Shown here one piece after another: positions 42,575-50,708 of a stretch of DNA of 64,000 nucleotides. Below the pieces are notes generated by a model. The model saw only the letters and a program-made list of their open reading frames with translations. It made no database searches and was not told the DNA's origin. Origin of the DNA: an uncultured Acetatifactor sp. GTDB lineage: Bacteria; Bacillota; Clostridia; Lachnospirales; Lachnospiraceae. The position numbers were made by a program, and so were the translations under genes. Location: NCBI GenBank assembly GCA_910584375.1, contig CAJUAH010000002.1, forward strand, positions 124,001 to 188,000, read 5' to 3'. Positions within the stretch are counted from its first letter, which is position 1. Every line of letters starts with the position of its first letter.

Positions 42575-44170
42575 TTACCCCCAATCTTCGTTTAACCAGT
42601 TGCGCAGCAGATTTGCCACCGCCTCCGGATTCTCGTCCACAAATCTCTCGATCAGCTTGCGGGTCTCGGATTTGCTCTCTACCTCTATATCCTCCAGCTC
42701 GCTCTCAGGCGTGGACTGCAGCAGATTCTCCACCGACAGCTCCTCCTCCTGATCCGAATCCTTTCTGGCCGCCATACTGCGCAGGATCACAAACGCCAGC
42801 AGCGCCAGTATGATCACGATCATGGCGATACTCAGCACGTCCGTCCAGTTGACGTTCATGCGTTCTTTGTCGTAAAACACGTTCTCCCTGTAGGCGATGA
42901 TGGAGATCTTATCTCTGGAGATACCGGTAGCCGCGGCCACCGCGTCATAAAAATCATCATCCACTTCCATCCTGGTGGAACCGCTGTTATTGGCCTTGTA
43001 CTCCTCCCAGGTCATAACGTCCAGCAGCCCCTGGCGCTCGATCACTTCCTCATATACCACGTCAAAGCTGCGGGCCGTCACCATCAGGGAGGAATTGTCG
43101 TAATCTATGATCCCCGCCGGGGTCATGGATTTCAATATGCTCTCATCCAGCACATAGTCCGTATCCCGGGTGCTGGAACTGGAAGAGGTGTTTCCCTCCG
43201 TGTCCAGATAGTAGTTGTCCTCATCATTGGAGTCCGTGCCGGGTATGCCGCTGTTGGTGCCGCTGCTCTCGCTCTCGGAAGTGGACTCATGCCCTTTCAG
43301 TCCCTCTTCCCTGCCGGCCTGCGCATTGTATGTATGGTCTGTCTGCTCATACTCGGAGTAGTCGAACATCAAAAACGGCGCCGCGTCCACCATGTCAAAG
43401 AGACCCGTGCCGATCAGGGCTGATTTTACCTTGGAGCGGATATAGCTCTCCGCCGCGTTCTGAGCCTCGATCTTGCTGACGGCGGAGCCTGTCAGCGTAT
43501 AATCCTCGTCTCCTGAGAACAGGGTATTGCCTGCCGTATCGCTGATAAAAATGTTGGCGGTAGTGGGATTGCCCACCGCTGCCGCCGCGGCTTTGGCCAT
43601 GGTGGCGGCATTATCCGAAGTGAACGTGCCGTTCAGATTCAAACTGATATAGACAAAAGATTCCTGGTTTCGAGCGGCCAGGGTTCCGTCCTGCTCCGTC
43701 AGGTGCAGCACTACCTTACAGTCCTTGACCGCGTCATACTCCTTGAAATTGGCCTCCAGTTCCTTCTGTTTATAGTCCGCGAACGCCCTCTCCTTATCCC
43801 GCTCCGTGGCTGACATGCCCATATTCGTCACACTCGAGATATTCGGCTCTGTGGACGTCAGCCCCGCGGCGCCCAGCGCCCGGACGGCTTCCGCCTGCTG
43901 TTTCGCGTTTACGTCAATATGTAAGCCATCGTTGGTCAGCCTGCACTCGATGCCCGCCGCCTCCAGCGTCTCCATGGCCGTGGACGCCTCCGTGGCCGTC
44001 TCATAGTTCAGCAGCCGGACGTACTTCGGTATGGAAAACACATATATCAGGATTGCGAAAGCAAAGACCACGATAGCTACGATGGCAATGATGATCGTTT
44101 TTTGCTTGGATGTAAACTTATTCCACCATTCAAGCACTTTGGCCTGAATTTCTTTTAGCCTGTCTAACAT
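42575..44170 (-). CDS. fliF: MS-ring protein FliF
   Basis: 531 residues. Two membrane helices (about 24-46 and 440-462) flank a large extracytoplasmic part with the ring-building YscJ/FliF domains (YETATEASTAMETLEAAGIE, then SATERDKERAFADYKQKELE). A Ser/Thr/Glu-rich loop lies at ~295-340. The C-terminal cytoplasmic tail with the FliG-binding end (KLIERFVDENPEAVANLLRN) closes the protein. It forms the ring on which the C-ring and export gate assemble. GAGGAG is the ribosome site. Confidence 0.96.
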   Translation of the reverse strand: MLDRLKEIQAKVLEWWNKFTSKQKTIIIAIVAIVVFAFAILIYVFSIPKYVRLLNYETATEASTAMETLEAAGIECRLTNDGLHIDVNAKQQAEAVRALGAAGLTSTEPNISSVTNMGMSATERDKERAFADYKQKELEANFKEYDAVKDCKVVLHLTEQDGTLAARNQESFVYISLNLNGTFTSDNAATMAKAAAAAVGNPTTANIFISDTAGNTLFSGDEDYTLTGSAVSKIEAQNAAESYIRSKVKSALIGTGLFDMVDAAPFLMFDYSEYEQTDHTYNAQAGREEGLKGHESTSESESSGTNSGIPGTDSNDEDNYYLDTEGNTSSSSSTRDTDYVLDESILKSMTPAGIIDYDNSSLMVTARSFDVVYEEVIERQGLLDVMTWEEYKANNSGSTRMEVDDDFYDAVAAATGISRDKISIIAYRENVFYDKERMNVNWTDVLSIAMIVIILALLAFVILRSMAARKDSDQEEELSVENLLQSTPESELEDIEVESKSETRKLIERFVDENPEAVANLLRNWLNEDWG

Positions 44171-44218
44171 AAGTTTCTCCTCTGTGACTGCAAAGTATAG
44201 TAATTAAAAACAAAGAGC

Positions 44219-44563
44219 TTAGATCTGCATCTGCATGATCTGATTGTAAGCCTCCAGAAACTTATCGCGAAAGGCAACTGTGTACTGCAAAGCGTCAGAC
44301 GCCTTCTGCATGGCTATGGCCAGGTCGTGCGCATTCTCCGTCTCGCCCAGCGCAAACCGGATCTTCTCATTCTCCGATTCAGACAGATAACTGTTGGTAG
44401 TTTTGAGATGGTCTATCGCAGAATTCAGAAATGCATCAAACATGGTTCCATCTACGTTATTGTCCTCCCTGGTAAGGGAACCTGTCAGAGTATTCAGTCT
44501 TGTCCCCGCCACCTGGTCAAGTCCCAGGGACGACATGCCGTTAACAGCCGATATATAATCCAT
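44219..44563 (-). CDS. fliE: Rod-MS-ring junction protein FliE
   Basis: 114 residues with the FliE C-terminal helix (DLAIAMQKASDALQYTVAFR followed by DKFLEAYNQIMQMQI). It joins the MS ring to the proximal rod and is the first exported subunit. It starts 83 bases after flgC and precedes fliF by 48. AAAGGGG is the ribosome site. Confidence 0.92.
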   Translation of the reverse strand: MDYISAVNGMSSLGLDQVAGTRLNTLTGSLTREDNNVDGTMFDAFLNSAIDHLKTTNSYLSESENEKIRFALGETENAHDLAIAMQKASDALQYTVAFRDKFLEAYNQIMQMQI

Positions 44564-44646
44564 TATGTATTACCCCTTTCAAAAGCCTATCTTATGTTGC
44601 GTCTGGCCTGAATATTCCTGTTATGAAAACGCTCTCCCGGCCGGTC

Positions 44647-45105
44647 TTAAGACTGGCCCAGCTGCAGTCCCTGCTGTACCATGGACTTGCTGGCGTTAAA
44701 CGCCGTAGCGTTGGCCTCATAGGCGCGGCTGGCGTCGATCATATTGGTCATCTCCGTTATGATATTGACATTGGGAAACAGCACATATCCGTCCTCGTCC
44801 GCATCCGGGTGGGAAGGATCGTATACCTTTTTCATCTCCGTCTTATAGTCCTTGTATACGCCCGTAATCTTCACGCCGCTGCCGGAAAAGCCCGCGCCGT
44901 GATAATCGATGGCGCTGTTGAGCGCATGGACAAAGGAACCCTTGCCGCCTTTTTCGGCAAAAGCCACCACCTTGCGCCTGTAAGGGGTACCGTCCTCGGT
45001 ACGGGTGCTCTGGGCGTTGGCAACATTCTCCGATATGATATCCATACGGTACCTCTGGGCGGTCATACCGGACGCGTTTACATTAAAGGCAGAAAATATA
45101 TTCAT
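44647..45105 (-). CDS. flgC: Proximal rod protein FlgC
   Basis: 152 residues. The N-terminal motif (SAFNVNASGMTAQRYRMDII then SENVANAQST) and the C-terminal helix (VNIITEMTNMIDASRAYEAN) are the rod-protein signatures, with FlgC-specific length. It is 17 bases after flgB. Distal rod genes flgF/flgG are not in the window. Confidence 0.95.
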   Translation of the reverse strand: MNIFSAFNVNASGMTAQRYRMDIISENVANAQSTRTEDGTPYRRKVVAFAEKGGKGSFVHALNSAIDYHGAGFSGSGVKITGVYKDYKTEMKKVYDPSHPDADEDGYVLFPNVNIITEMTNMIDASRAYEANATAFNASKSMVQQGLQLGQS

Positions 45106-45122
45106 AATAATACCTCACTTTT

Positions 45123-45512
45123 TTATTTTAGTACAGCCTGCAAATTCTGGAATTCATTGTTGATCGCCGCCATCAGCCCCTGATATTTCATCTGATTCTC
45201 CGCCAGCATCACCGGCTCTGCGTCCGGATCCACATTGTTGCCGTCCAGCCTGTAGGACAGACTGGAATAATCTGTATAGGCCACCGGCTTTACAGTGGTG
45301 CGTCTGACCCTGGACACTTTGGCGTCCATGGACTCATGTCTGCAATTCCCCAGAGCCTTGCGAAACTCTGATTCAAAGGCCACATCCTGCCGTTTGTATC
45401 CCGGCGTTGTAATGTTGGCATTATTGTTGGACAGAGCGATGTGACGCATCCATGTGGCGTCGGCCGCCTGGTCCAAAACGCTTATGTAGTCAAATACATT
45501 AGAATTAATCAT
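45123..45512 (-). CDS. flgB: Proximal rod protein FlgB
   Basis: 129 residues from the ATG that follows GGAGG by 5 bases; the frame reaches 45563, but the extension crosses the leader. The rod motif is ATWMRHIALSNNNANITTPG, and YKRQDVAFESEFRKAL follows. It is the first gene of the fla/che operon, behind a SigA-type promoter and the codY terminator, as in Bacillus subtilis. Confidence 0.94.
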   Translation of the reverse strand: MINSNVFDYISVLDQAADATWMRHIALSNNNANITTPGYKRQDVAFESEFRKALGNCRHESMDAKVSRVRRTTVKPVAYTDYSSLSYRLDGNNVDPDAEPVMLAENQMKYQGLMAAINNEFQNLQAVLK

Positions 45513-45571
45513 AAATCCCTCCAAATTCCATACAACTTGTATCTTTGTCCATATGAAACCCAATATATTCT

Positions 45572-45599
45572 ATTATATGTTTTTTTTCCAAAAACTCAA
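45572..45599 (-). promoter_or_regulatory. SigA-type promoter of the fla/che operon, with CodY-box-like dyads
   Basis: On the minus strand TTGAGT (45599-45594), 16 bases and TATAAT (45577-45572), about 60 bases before the flgB start. The spacer contains TTTTTGGAAAAAAAA. Just upstream lies GGTTTTATGAAAAAA (45602-45616). Each matches the CodY box (AATTTTCWGAAAATT) at about 10 of 15 positions, which is weak. Direct CodY control is known for the Bacillus operon and is inferred here. Confidence 0.6.
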
Positions 45600-45609
45600 T
45601 AGGTTTTAT

Positions 45610-45662
45610 GAAAAAAATCAAAAAAGGATTTATCGCGCTGGCAATAGATCCCTTTATCCTTT
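45610..45662 (-). terminator. Terminator after codY
   Basis: The stem AAAGGAT/ATCCTTT has a large internal loop and, on the minus strand, is followed by TTTTTTGATTTTTTT. It separates the codY transcript from the flgB promoter. A second, perfect hairpin (GCGGCAT-N6-ATGCCGC, 45668-45687) lies between it and the codY stop. Confidence 0.65.
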
Positions 45663-45690
45663 ACCCGGCGGCATTTCCCTATGCCGCTTA

Positions 45691-46476
45691 TCATCTCTGG
45701 TTCTGTCTCTTCAATTCCTCGATCTCGTCAAACACCACGTCGTTGAGCACCTTGATATAGGTTCCCTTCATGCCCGAAGAGCGGGATTCTATGACCCCCG
45801 CGCTCTCAAATTTGCGCAGGGCATTGACGATCACGGATCTGGTAATTCCCACCCGGTCGGCAATCTTGCTGGCCACCAGAATACCCTCCATACCGTTTAA
45901 CTCGTCGAAAATATGGGTGATCGCCTCCATCTCGGAGAAAGACAGTGTGCTGATGGCCGACTTGACCACCGCTATCTTGCGGCTCTCCTCGGCGCTCTCC
46001 TCGCTGACAGCCCGCAGCATCTCCAGCCCCACCACCGTGGTGCCGTACTCGCACAAGATAATATCGTCTATATCATACTGCTCGTTGCACTTGTAGATAA
46101 ACAGCGTACCCAGCCGCTCCCCCGCTATCTCGATGGGGGAGATGATAGCCTGAAACCTGCGGATGTCCTCTCCCTCAAAACCCAGCGTCTCCAGATTCAC
46201 ATTTTCCTTGGTGGAAAGCACTCCCAACAGTCTCTCATTCAGCATACTGTCCACAAAACCGCCCACGCTCTCCTCCACCAGCTCGTGCAGGGAATCCACG
46301 CTGTCACATTTTCCCACGCCCAGCACTTTGCCCTTGCGGCTAATCACCAGCACATTGGAATTCAGAATATCCCGCATCACGCGGCAGATATCGCTGAACA
46401 CTACTTTGCTGGAGTTGTTATTGTGCAATAGTTTGCCGATCTTCCGAGTCTTATCCAATAACTGTACACTGCTCAT
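45691..46476 (-). CDS. codY: GTP- and branched-chain-amino-acid-sensing regulator CodY
   Basis: 261 residues from the ATG following GGAGG by 7 bases. The N-terminal GAF domain (~1-155; LLDKTRKIGKLL, NVLVISRKGKVLGVG) senses isoleucine, valine and leucine. The C-terminal winged helix (~205-240; ASKIADRVGITRSVIVNALR, then KFESAGVIESRSSGMKGTYI) binds DNA. CodY represses genes for nutrient scavenging and, in Bacillus, motility. Here it lies directly before flgB, with topA before it, the Bacillus order minus trmFO-xerC-clpQ-clpY. Confidence 0.97.
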   Translation of the reverse strand: MSSVQLLDKTRKIGKLLHNNNSSKVVFSDICRVMRDILNSNVLVISRKGKVLGVGKCDSVDSLHELVEESVGGFVDSMLNERLLGVLSTKENVNLETLGFEGEDIRRFQAIISPIEIAGERLGTLFIYKCNEQYDIDDIILCEYGTTVVGLEMLRAVSEESAEESRKIAVVKSAISTLSFSEMEAITHIFDELNGMEGILVASKIADRVGITRSVIVNALRKFESAGVIESRSSGMKGTYIKVLNDVVFDEIEELKRQNQR

Positions 46477-46516
46477 CCCTGTTCCTCCATCCAAAAATAC
46501 CCTGTTCTCTTGGAGT

Positions 46517-46545
46517 ATTTTAGCACAGATGAAGTCAGATTACAA
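46517..46545 (-). promoter_or_regulatory. codY promoter
   Basis: On the minus strand TTGTAA (46545-46540), 17 bases, TAAAAT (46522-46517), 41 bases before the codY ATG. The region is AT-rich against the gene bodies. So codY can be read apart from topA. Confidence 0.6.
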
Positions 46546-46590
46546 TGCATATTTTTATTATTTTAGAGAATATTCTGACATTATGCAGTT

Positions 46591-48669
46591 TTATTCTCCA
46601 TTTGCAGCCAGCACCTGCCCGCAATCTTCATTGGCGCACACCAGCTTATTGCCCTTTTCCAGCATGACGTAACCGCACTTGGGGCATTTCTGCAAAGAGG
46701 GTTTCTGCCATACCATGAAATCGCAGTCCGGATACCCGATACATCCGAAATATCTTCTGCCCTTCTGGGTCTTCTTCATCACGATATCCCTGCCGCACTT
46801 GGGACACATCACGCCGGTCTTCTCAAAATAGGGTTTGGTGTTGCGGCACTCCGGGAATCCGGGGCAGGCCAGAAATCTGCCGTGGGGGCCGTACTTGATC
46901 ACCATCTGCCTGCCGCACAGCTCGCAGACCTCGTCCGACACCTCGTCGGCTATGGTGACCTTCTCCAGGTCTTTCTCGGCGTTCCGCACCGCCTCTTCCA
47001 GATCGGGGTAGAAGTTGGCGATGACCGTCTTCCACTTTACGGTGCCCATCTCCACGCCGTCCAGCAGAGCCTCCATGTTGGCGGTAAAATTCACATCCAC
47101 GATGCCGGGAAAAGCCTCCACCATCATCTGATTGACCACCTCGCCCAGCTCCGTCACATAGAGATTCTTATTTTCCTTGGCCACATAGCGTCTTGCCAGA
47201 ATCGTGGTAATGGTGGGCGCGTAGGTGCTGGGACGTCCTATGCCCAGTTCCTCCAGCGCCTTCACCAGAGAAGCCTCGGTATAGTGGGCCGGCGGCTGGG
47301 TAAAATGCTGTTTCGGCGTAAATTGCAGCAGAGACAGCACGCTGTCCGCCGACAGTTCACGGTTCATGCGGTTGTTCTCTTCCTGATCCTCCTCCTGGGT
47401 GTAGACGCTCATATAGCCGTCAAACACTCTGCTGGACGCAGCCATGGTAAATATATGCCCCGCAGCCTCGATCCTGGTGGTCATGGTCTCATAGACCGCC
47501 CCTGCCATACGGCTGGCCACAAAACGTTTCCATATCAGCTGGTACAACCGCAGCAGATCCCTGGGCAGCTGTTCTTTCACCGCCGCCGGGATCCGTTCGA
47601 TATCCGTAGGACGGATGGCCTCATGGGCATCCTGTATCTTCTGCTCATTCTTTTTGGCCGCCACATGTTCCGCGGCATAGTCCTCTCCGTGGTGTTTTAC
47701 AATATAATCCCGCGCCGCCTGCTGCGCCTCCTCGGATACCCGGGTGGAGTCGGTACGCAGATAAGTGATCAGGCCCACGGTACCCTCGCCTTTTAAGTCC
47801 ACTCCCTCGTAGAGCTGCTGGGCCAGACGCATGGTCTTCTGGGTGGAAAAATTCAGCGCCTTGCTGGCCTCCTGCTGCAATGTGGAGGTGGTAAAAGGCA
47901 GGGGAGCTTTCTTGACTCTCTCGCCCTTTTTCACCTCGGTCACCTTGAAAGAGGCTCCCTCCAGACTTTTTAGCAGAGCGTCCATCTGCTCTTTGCTGCG
48001 TATCTCCGCCTTGTGACTGCCCTCTCCGTGGTACCTGGCCGTAACGGGCTTTTTTTCTCCTTCCACCGCAAGGTCAGCCTCCAGCGTCCAGTATTCCTCG
48101 GGAATAAAAGCGCCGATCTCCGCCTCCCGGTCACAGATGATGCGCAGCGCCACGGACTGTACTCTTCCCGCGCTCAGGCCCCTCTTGACTTTCGCCCAGA
48201 GCAAGGGAGAGATTCTGTATCCTACCATGCGGTCCAGCGCCCGGCGGGCCTGCTGGGCATCCACCAGGTCCATATTGATCTCTCTGGCGTTTTTCAGGGA
48301 TTCCTTTACGGCGCTCTTGGTAATCTCGTTAAACGTGATCCGGTATATCTTTTTATCAGGCATCTCCTTCAGTTTCAGCGCATGGACCAGATGCCAGGAG
48401 ATTGCCTCCCCCTCCCGGTCAGGGTCGGTAGCCAGATAGATCTTATCAGCCTTTTTCACTTCCCTGCGCAGGGCCGCCAGCACGTCTCCCTTGCCCCGGA
48501 TGGTGATATACCTGGGTTCGTAATCGTGTTCCACATCGATCCCCAGGCTGCTCTTGGGCAGATCCCGCACATGGCCGCCGCTGGCCGCCACCTCATAATT
48601 CGCTCCCAATATCTTCTTCACTGTCTTCACCTTGGCAGGTGACTCCAGAATAACCAGATTTTTTGCCAT
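46591..48669 (-). CDS. topA: DNA topoisomerase I
   Basis: 692 residues. A Toprim domain at the N-terminus (NLVILESPAKVKTVKKILGA) precedes the type IA core with the active Tyr in GLITYLRTDSTRVSEEAQ (near residue 300). Three C-terminal zinc ribbons close the protein: CELCG...CPGFPEC, CPKCGRD...CIGYPDC and CPKCGYV...CANEDC. It relaxes negative supercoils. Length and zinc fingers are typical for Firmicutes. AGAGG lies before the ATG. Confidence 0.98.
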   Translation of the reverse strand: MAKNLVILESPAKVKTVKKILGANYEVAASGGHVRDLPKSSLGIDVEHDYEPRYITIRGKGDVLAALRREVKKADKIYLATDPDREGEAISWHLVHALKLKEMPDKKIYRITFNEITKSAVKESLKNAREINMDLVDAQQARRALDRMVGYRISPLLWAKVKRGLSAGRVQSVALRIICDREAEIGAFIPEEYWTLEADLAVEGEKKPVTARYHGEGSHKAEIRSKEQMDALLKSLEGASFKVTEVKKGERVKKAPLPFTTSTLQQEASKALNFSTQKTMRLAQQLYEGVDLKGEGTVGLITYLRTDSTRVSEEAQQAARDYIVKHHGEDYAAEHVAAKKNEQKIQDAHEAIRPTDIERIPAAVKEQLPRDLLRLYQLIWKRFVASRMAGAVYETMTTRIEAAGHIFTMAASSRVFDGYMSVYTQEEDQEENNRMNRELSADSVLSLLQFTPKQHFTQPPAHYTEASLVKALEELGIGRPSTYAPTITTILARRYVAKENKNLYVTELGEVVNQMMVEAFPGIVDVNFTANMEALLDGVEMGTVKWKTVIANFYPDLEEAVRNAEKDLEKVTIADEVSDEVCELCGRQMVIKYGPHGRFLACPGFPECRNTKPYFEKTGVMCPKCGRDIVMKKTQKGRRYFGCIGYPDCDFMVWQKPSLQKCPKCGYVMLEKGNKLVCANEDCGQVLAANGE

Positions 48670-48725
48670 ATCCTCTTTTCCCGCTTTCCTGTGGTCTACT
48701 GCGTGTTTTTATCCAATCGTGAACC

Positions 48726-48754
48726 ACTATACACCAATTTGCAGGTGGGCGCAA
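48726..48754 (-). promoter_or_regulatory. topA promoter
   Basis: On the minus strand TTGCGC (48754-48749), 17 bases, TATAGT (48731-48726). It lies 57 bases before topA and just after the nadE stop. I see no terminator between nadE and this promoter, so some read-through from the NAD operon is possible. Confidence 0.55.
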
Positions 48755-48774
48755 GTGCTAAATTTACAATCTTC

Positions 48775-50646
48775 CTATAAATAATCCGCCGCGGAAGCAT
48801 CCGATGGCATGCGCCAGTCGCCTCGGGGAGACAGGCTCACCGAGCCCACTTTGGGGCCGTCGGGCATGCAGGAACGTTTGAACTGCTGGGAGAAAAAACG
48901 CCTGAAAAAAGTTTCCGCAGTCTTATCGATAACCGGGGGGCTGACCTGGGGAAAGGCGATCCGGGCCAGAGCCGCAATCTTGTCCCGCGCAAAGCCGTTG
49001 CGGATAAAATGGTACAGGATAAAGTCGTGCAGATCGTATTTTCCCAGCGTCTCCTCCGTGGACTGGCTGATCTGTCCGTCCGCCGACAGGGGCAAAAGCT
49101 CCGGGCTGATCACGGTCTCGCAGATGCTGTCCAGCACCGCCTCCAGCTCGGGATGCATCTCGCCGTAGGCGGACACCAGGTATTTGACCAGCGTCTTGGG
49201 AATGGAAATATTGACCCCGTACATACTCATATGGTCGCCGTTATAGGTACACCAGCCCAGGGCCGCCTCCGACAGATCCCCCGTGCCGATGACCAGACCG
49301 CCCTCCTGGTTGGCCACGTCCATCAGGATCTGGGTGCGCTCCCTGGCCTGGATATTCTCGTATGTCACGTCGTACACATCCTCCGGGTGGCCGATATCCC
49401 GCATATGCTGCCTGCACGCCTCCGTGATGGAAACGGTGCGGGCCGTCACGCCGCACAGTTCCATGAGCCGGTCGGAATTGGTCTTCGTGCGGGCGGACGT
49501 GCCAAAGCCCGGCATGGTGATGGCAATGATATCCTCCGCAGGCCGCCGCAGTTTCCGGTACGCCTCCAGCGTGACCAACAGCGCCAATGTGCTGTCCAGG
49601 CCCCCGGAGATACCGATCACGGTTTTTTTCAGACCTGTCTTTTTCAACCGTTCATACAGGCCGTCCGCCTGCAGCTCCATGATTTCCCGGCAGCGCTCCA
49701 GACGTTTATCCAATGCGGCGGGCACAAAGGGATAGGCGTCCACCTGCGCGGGCAGATGTCCGAAAGAATCCCGCTGCAGCTGCACCCGGACATAACCGCT
49801 CATATCCACGGCCTCATTCTCGCTGTTCATCTTCATCCTGTCATTCTGCAATTTCTGCACATCGATCAGAGCCGTGAGCAGCCCTTCCTTCTCCCGGTAG
49901 CTCTCCGCCTTGACGCTGCCGTTTTCGGCGATGATGCAGTGACCGGAAAATACCAGGTCCGTGGTGCTCTCCCCCTCCCCCGAGGAGGCGTAGATATAGC
50001 CGCACATGCACTTGGCGGACTGCATTTTCACCAGATCCTGCCGGTACGCCCTCTTCAACACGGTCTCGTTGGAGGCGGAGAGATTGACGATCAGATCCGC
50101 CCCGTTTAAGCAATGCCTTATGCTGGGGCTGTCGGATACCCACAGGTCTTCACAGATCTCCGCCGCTACGCGCACGTCGCTGCCCAGCTGCATCATCACA
50201 TGGGTTCCAAAGGGCGCGCCCATCTCCTCCTCGGCCTGGATCTGCTTGCCCGAGGCAAACCACCTTTTCTCATAAAACTCTTTATAACCGGGGATATAGG
50301 ATTTGGGTACGATCCCTCGAATCTCTCCATTCTGTAAAAAAACGGCGCAGTTATAAAGTCGCTGGTTATGGCAGAGGGGCGCGCCCACCGCCACCAGACA
50401 GTTGCTGCCCGCCGTACCCGCCGCCAGGCGTTTCACGCCCTCCAGCGCACGGTTCAAAAGCCTGCGGGTCAGAAACAGGTCCCCGCAGCTATAGCCCGTG
50501 ACGCACAGCTCCGGGAAGACCAGCAGCTCCACCTGCTGCCGCCGGGCCTGTTCCATCAGGCGGAGCATATTCTCCACATTGGCGCTGACTCCGGCCACCT
50601 GTATGTCAAAGGAGGCTGTTGCCGTCTTGATGTATCCGTATTCCAT
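48775..50646 (-). CDS. nadE: Glutamine-dependent NAD+ synthetase
   Basis: 623 residues. The N-terminal nitrilase-like glutaminase (~1-270) has the Cys in VAAEICEDLWVSD and a Glu/Lys pair further N-terminal (FPELCVTGYSCGD, IVPKSYIPGYKEFY). The C-terminal NAD synthetase domain has the P-loop VIGISGGLDSTLALL and GTGDLSEAALGWCTYNGDHM. It makes NAD from deamido-NAD with ammonia from glutamine. Last gene of nrtR-pncA-pncB-nadE, 62 bases after pncB. Confidence 0.97.
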   Translation of the reverse strand: MEYGYIKTATASFDIQVAGVSANVENMLRLMEQARRQQVELLVFPELCVTGYSCGDLFLTRRLLNRALEGVKRLAAGTAGSNCLVAVGAPLCHNQRLYNCAVFLQNGEIRGIVPKSYIPGYKEFYEKRWFASGKQIQAEEEMGAPFGTHVMMQLGSDVRVAAEICEDLWVSDSPSIRHCLNGADLIVNLSASNETVLKRAYRQDLVKMQSAKCMCGYIYASSGEGESTTDLVFSGHCIIAENGSVKAESYREKEGLLTALIDVQKLQNDRMKMNSENEAVDMSGYVRVQLQRDSFGHLPAQVDAYPFVPAALDKRLERCREIMELQADGLYERLKKTGLKKTVIGISGGLDSTLALLVTLEAYRKLRRPAEDIIAITMPGFGTSARTKTNSDRLMELCGVTARTVSITEACRQHMRDIGHPEDVYDVTYENIQARERTQILMDVANQEGGLVIGTGDLSEAALGWCTYNGDHMSMYGVNISIPKTLVKYLVSAYGEMHPELEAVLDSICETVISPELLPLSADGQISQSTEETLGKYDLHDFILYHFIRNGFARDKIAALARIAFPQVSPPVIDKTAETFFRRFFSQQFKRSCMPDGPKVGSVSLSPRGDWRMPSDASAADYL

Positions 50647-50708
50647 AATAGTTCCTTTCTGTTTACCTTTAAATATACCGGTTACTTCGGTACTGGCAAA
50701 ATCATCCC

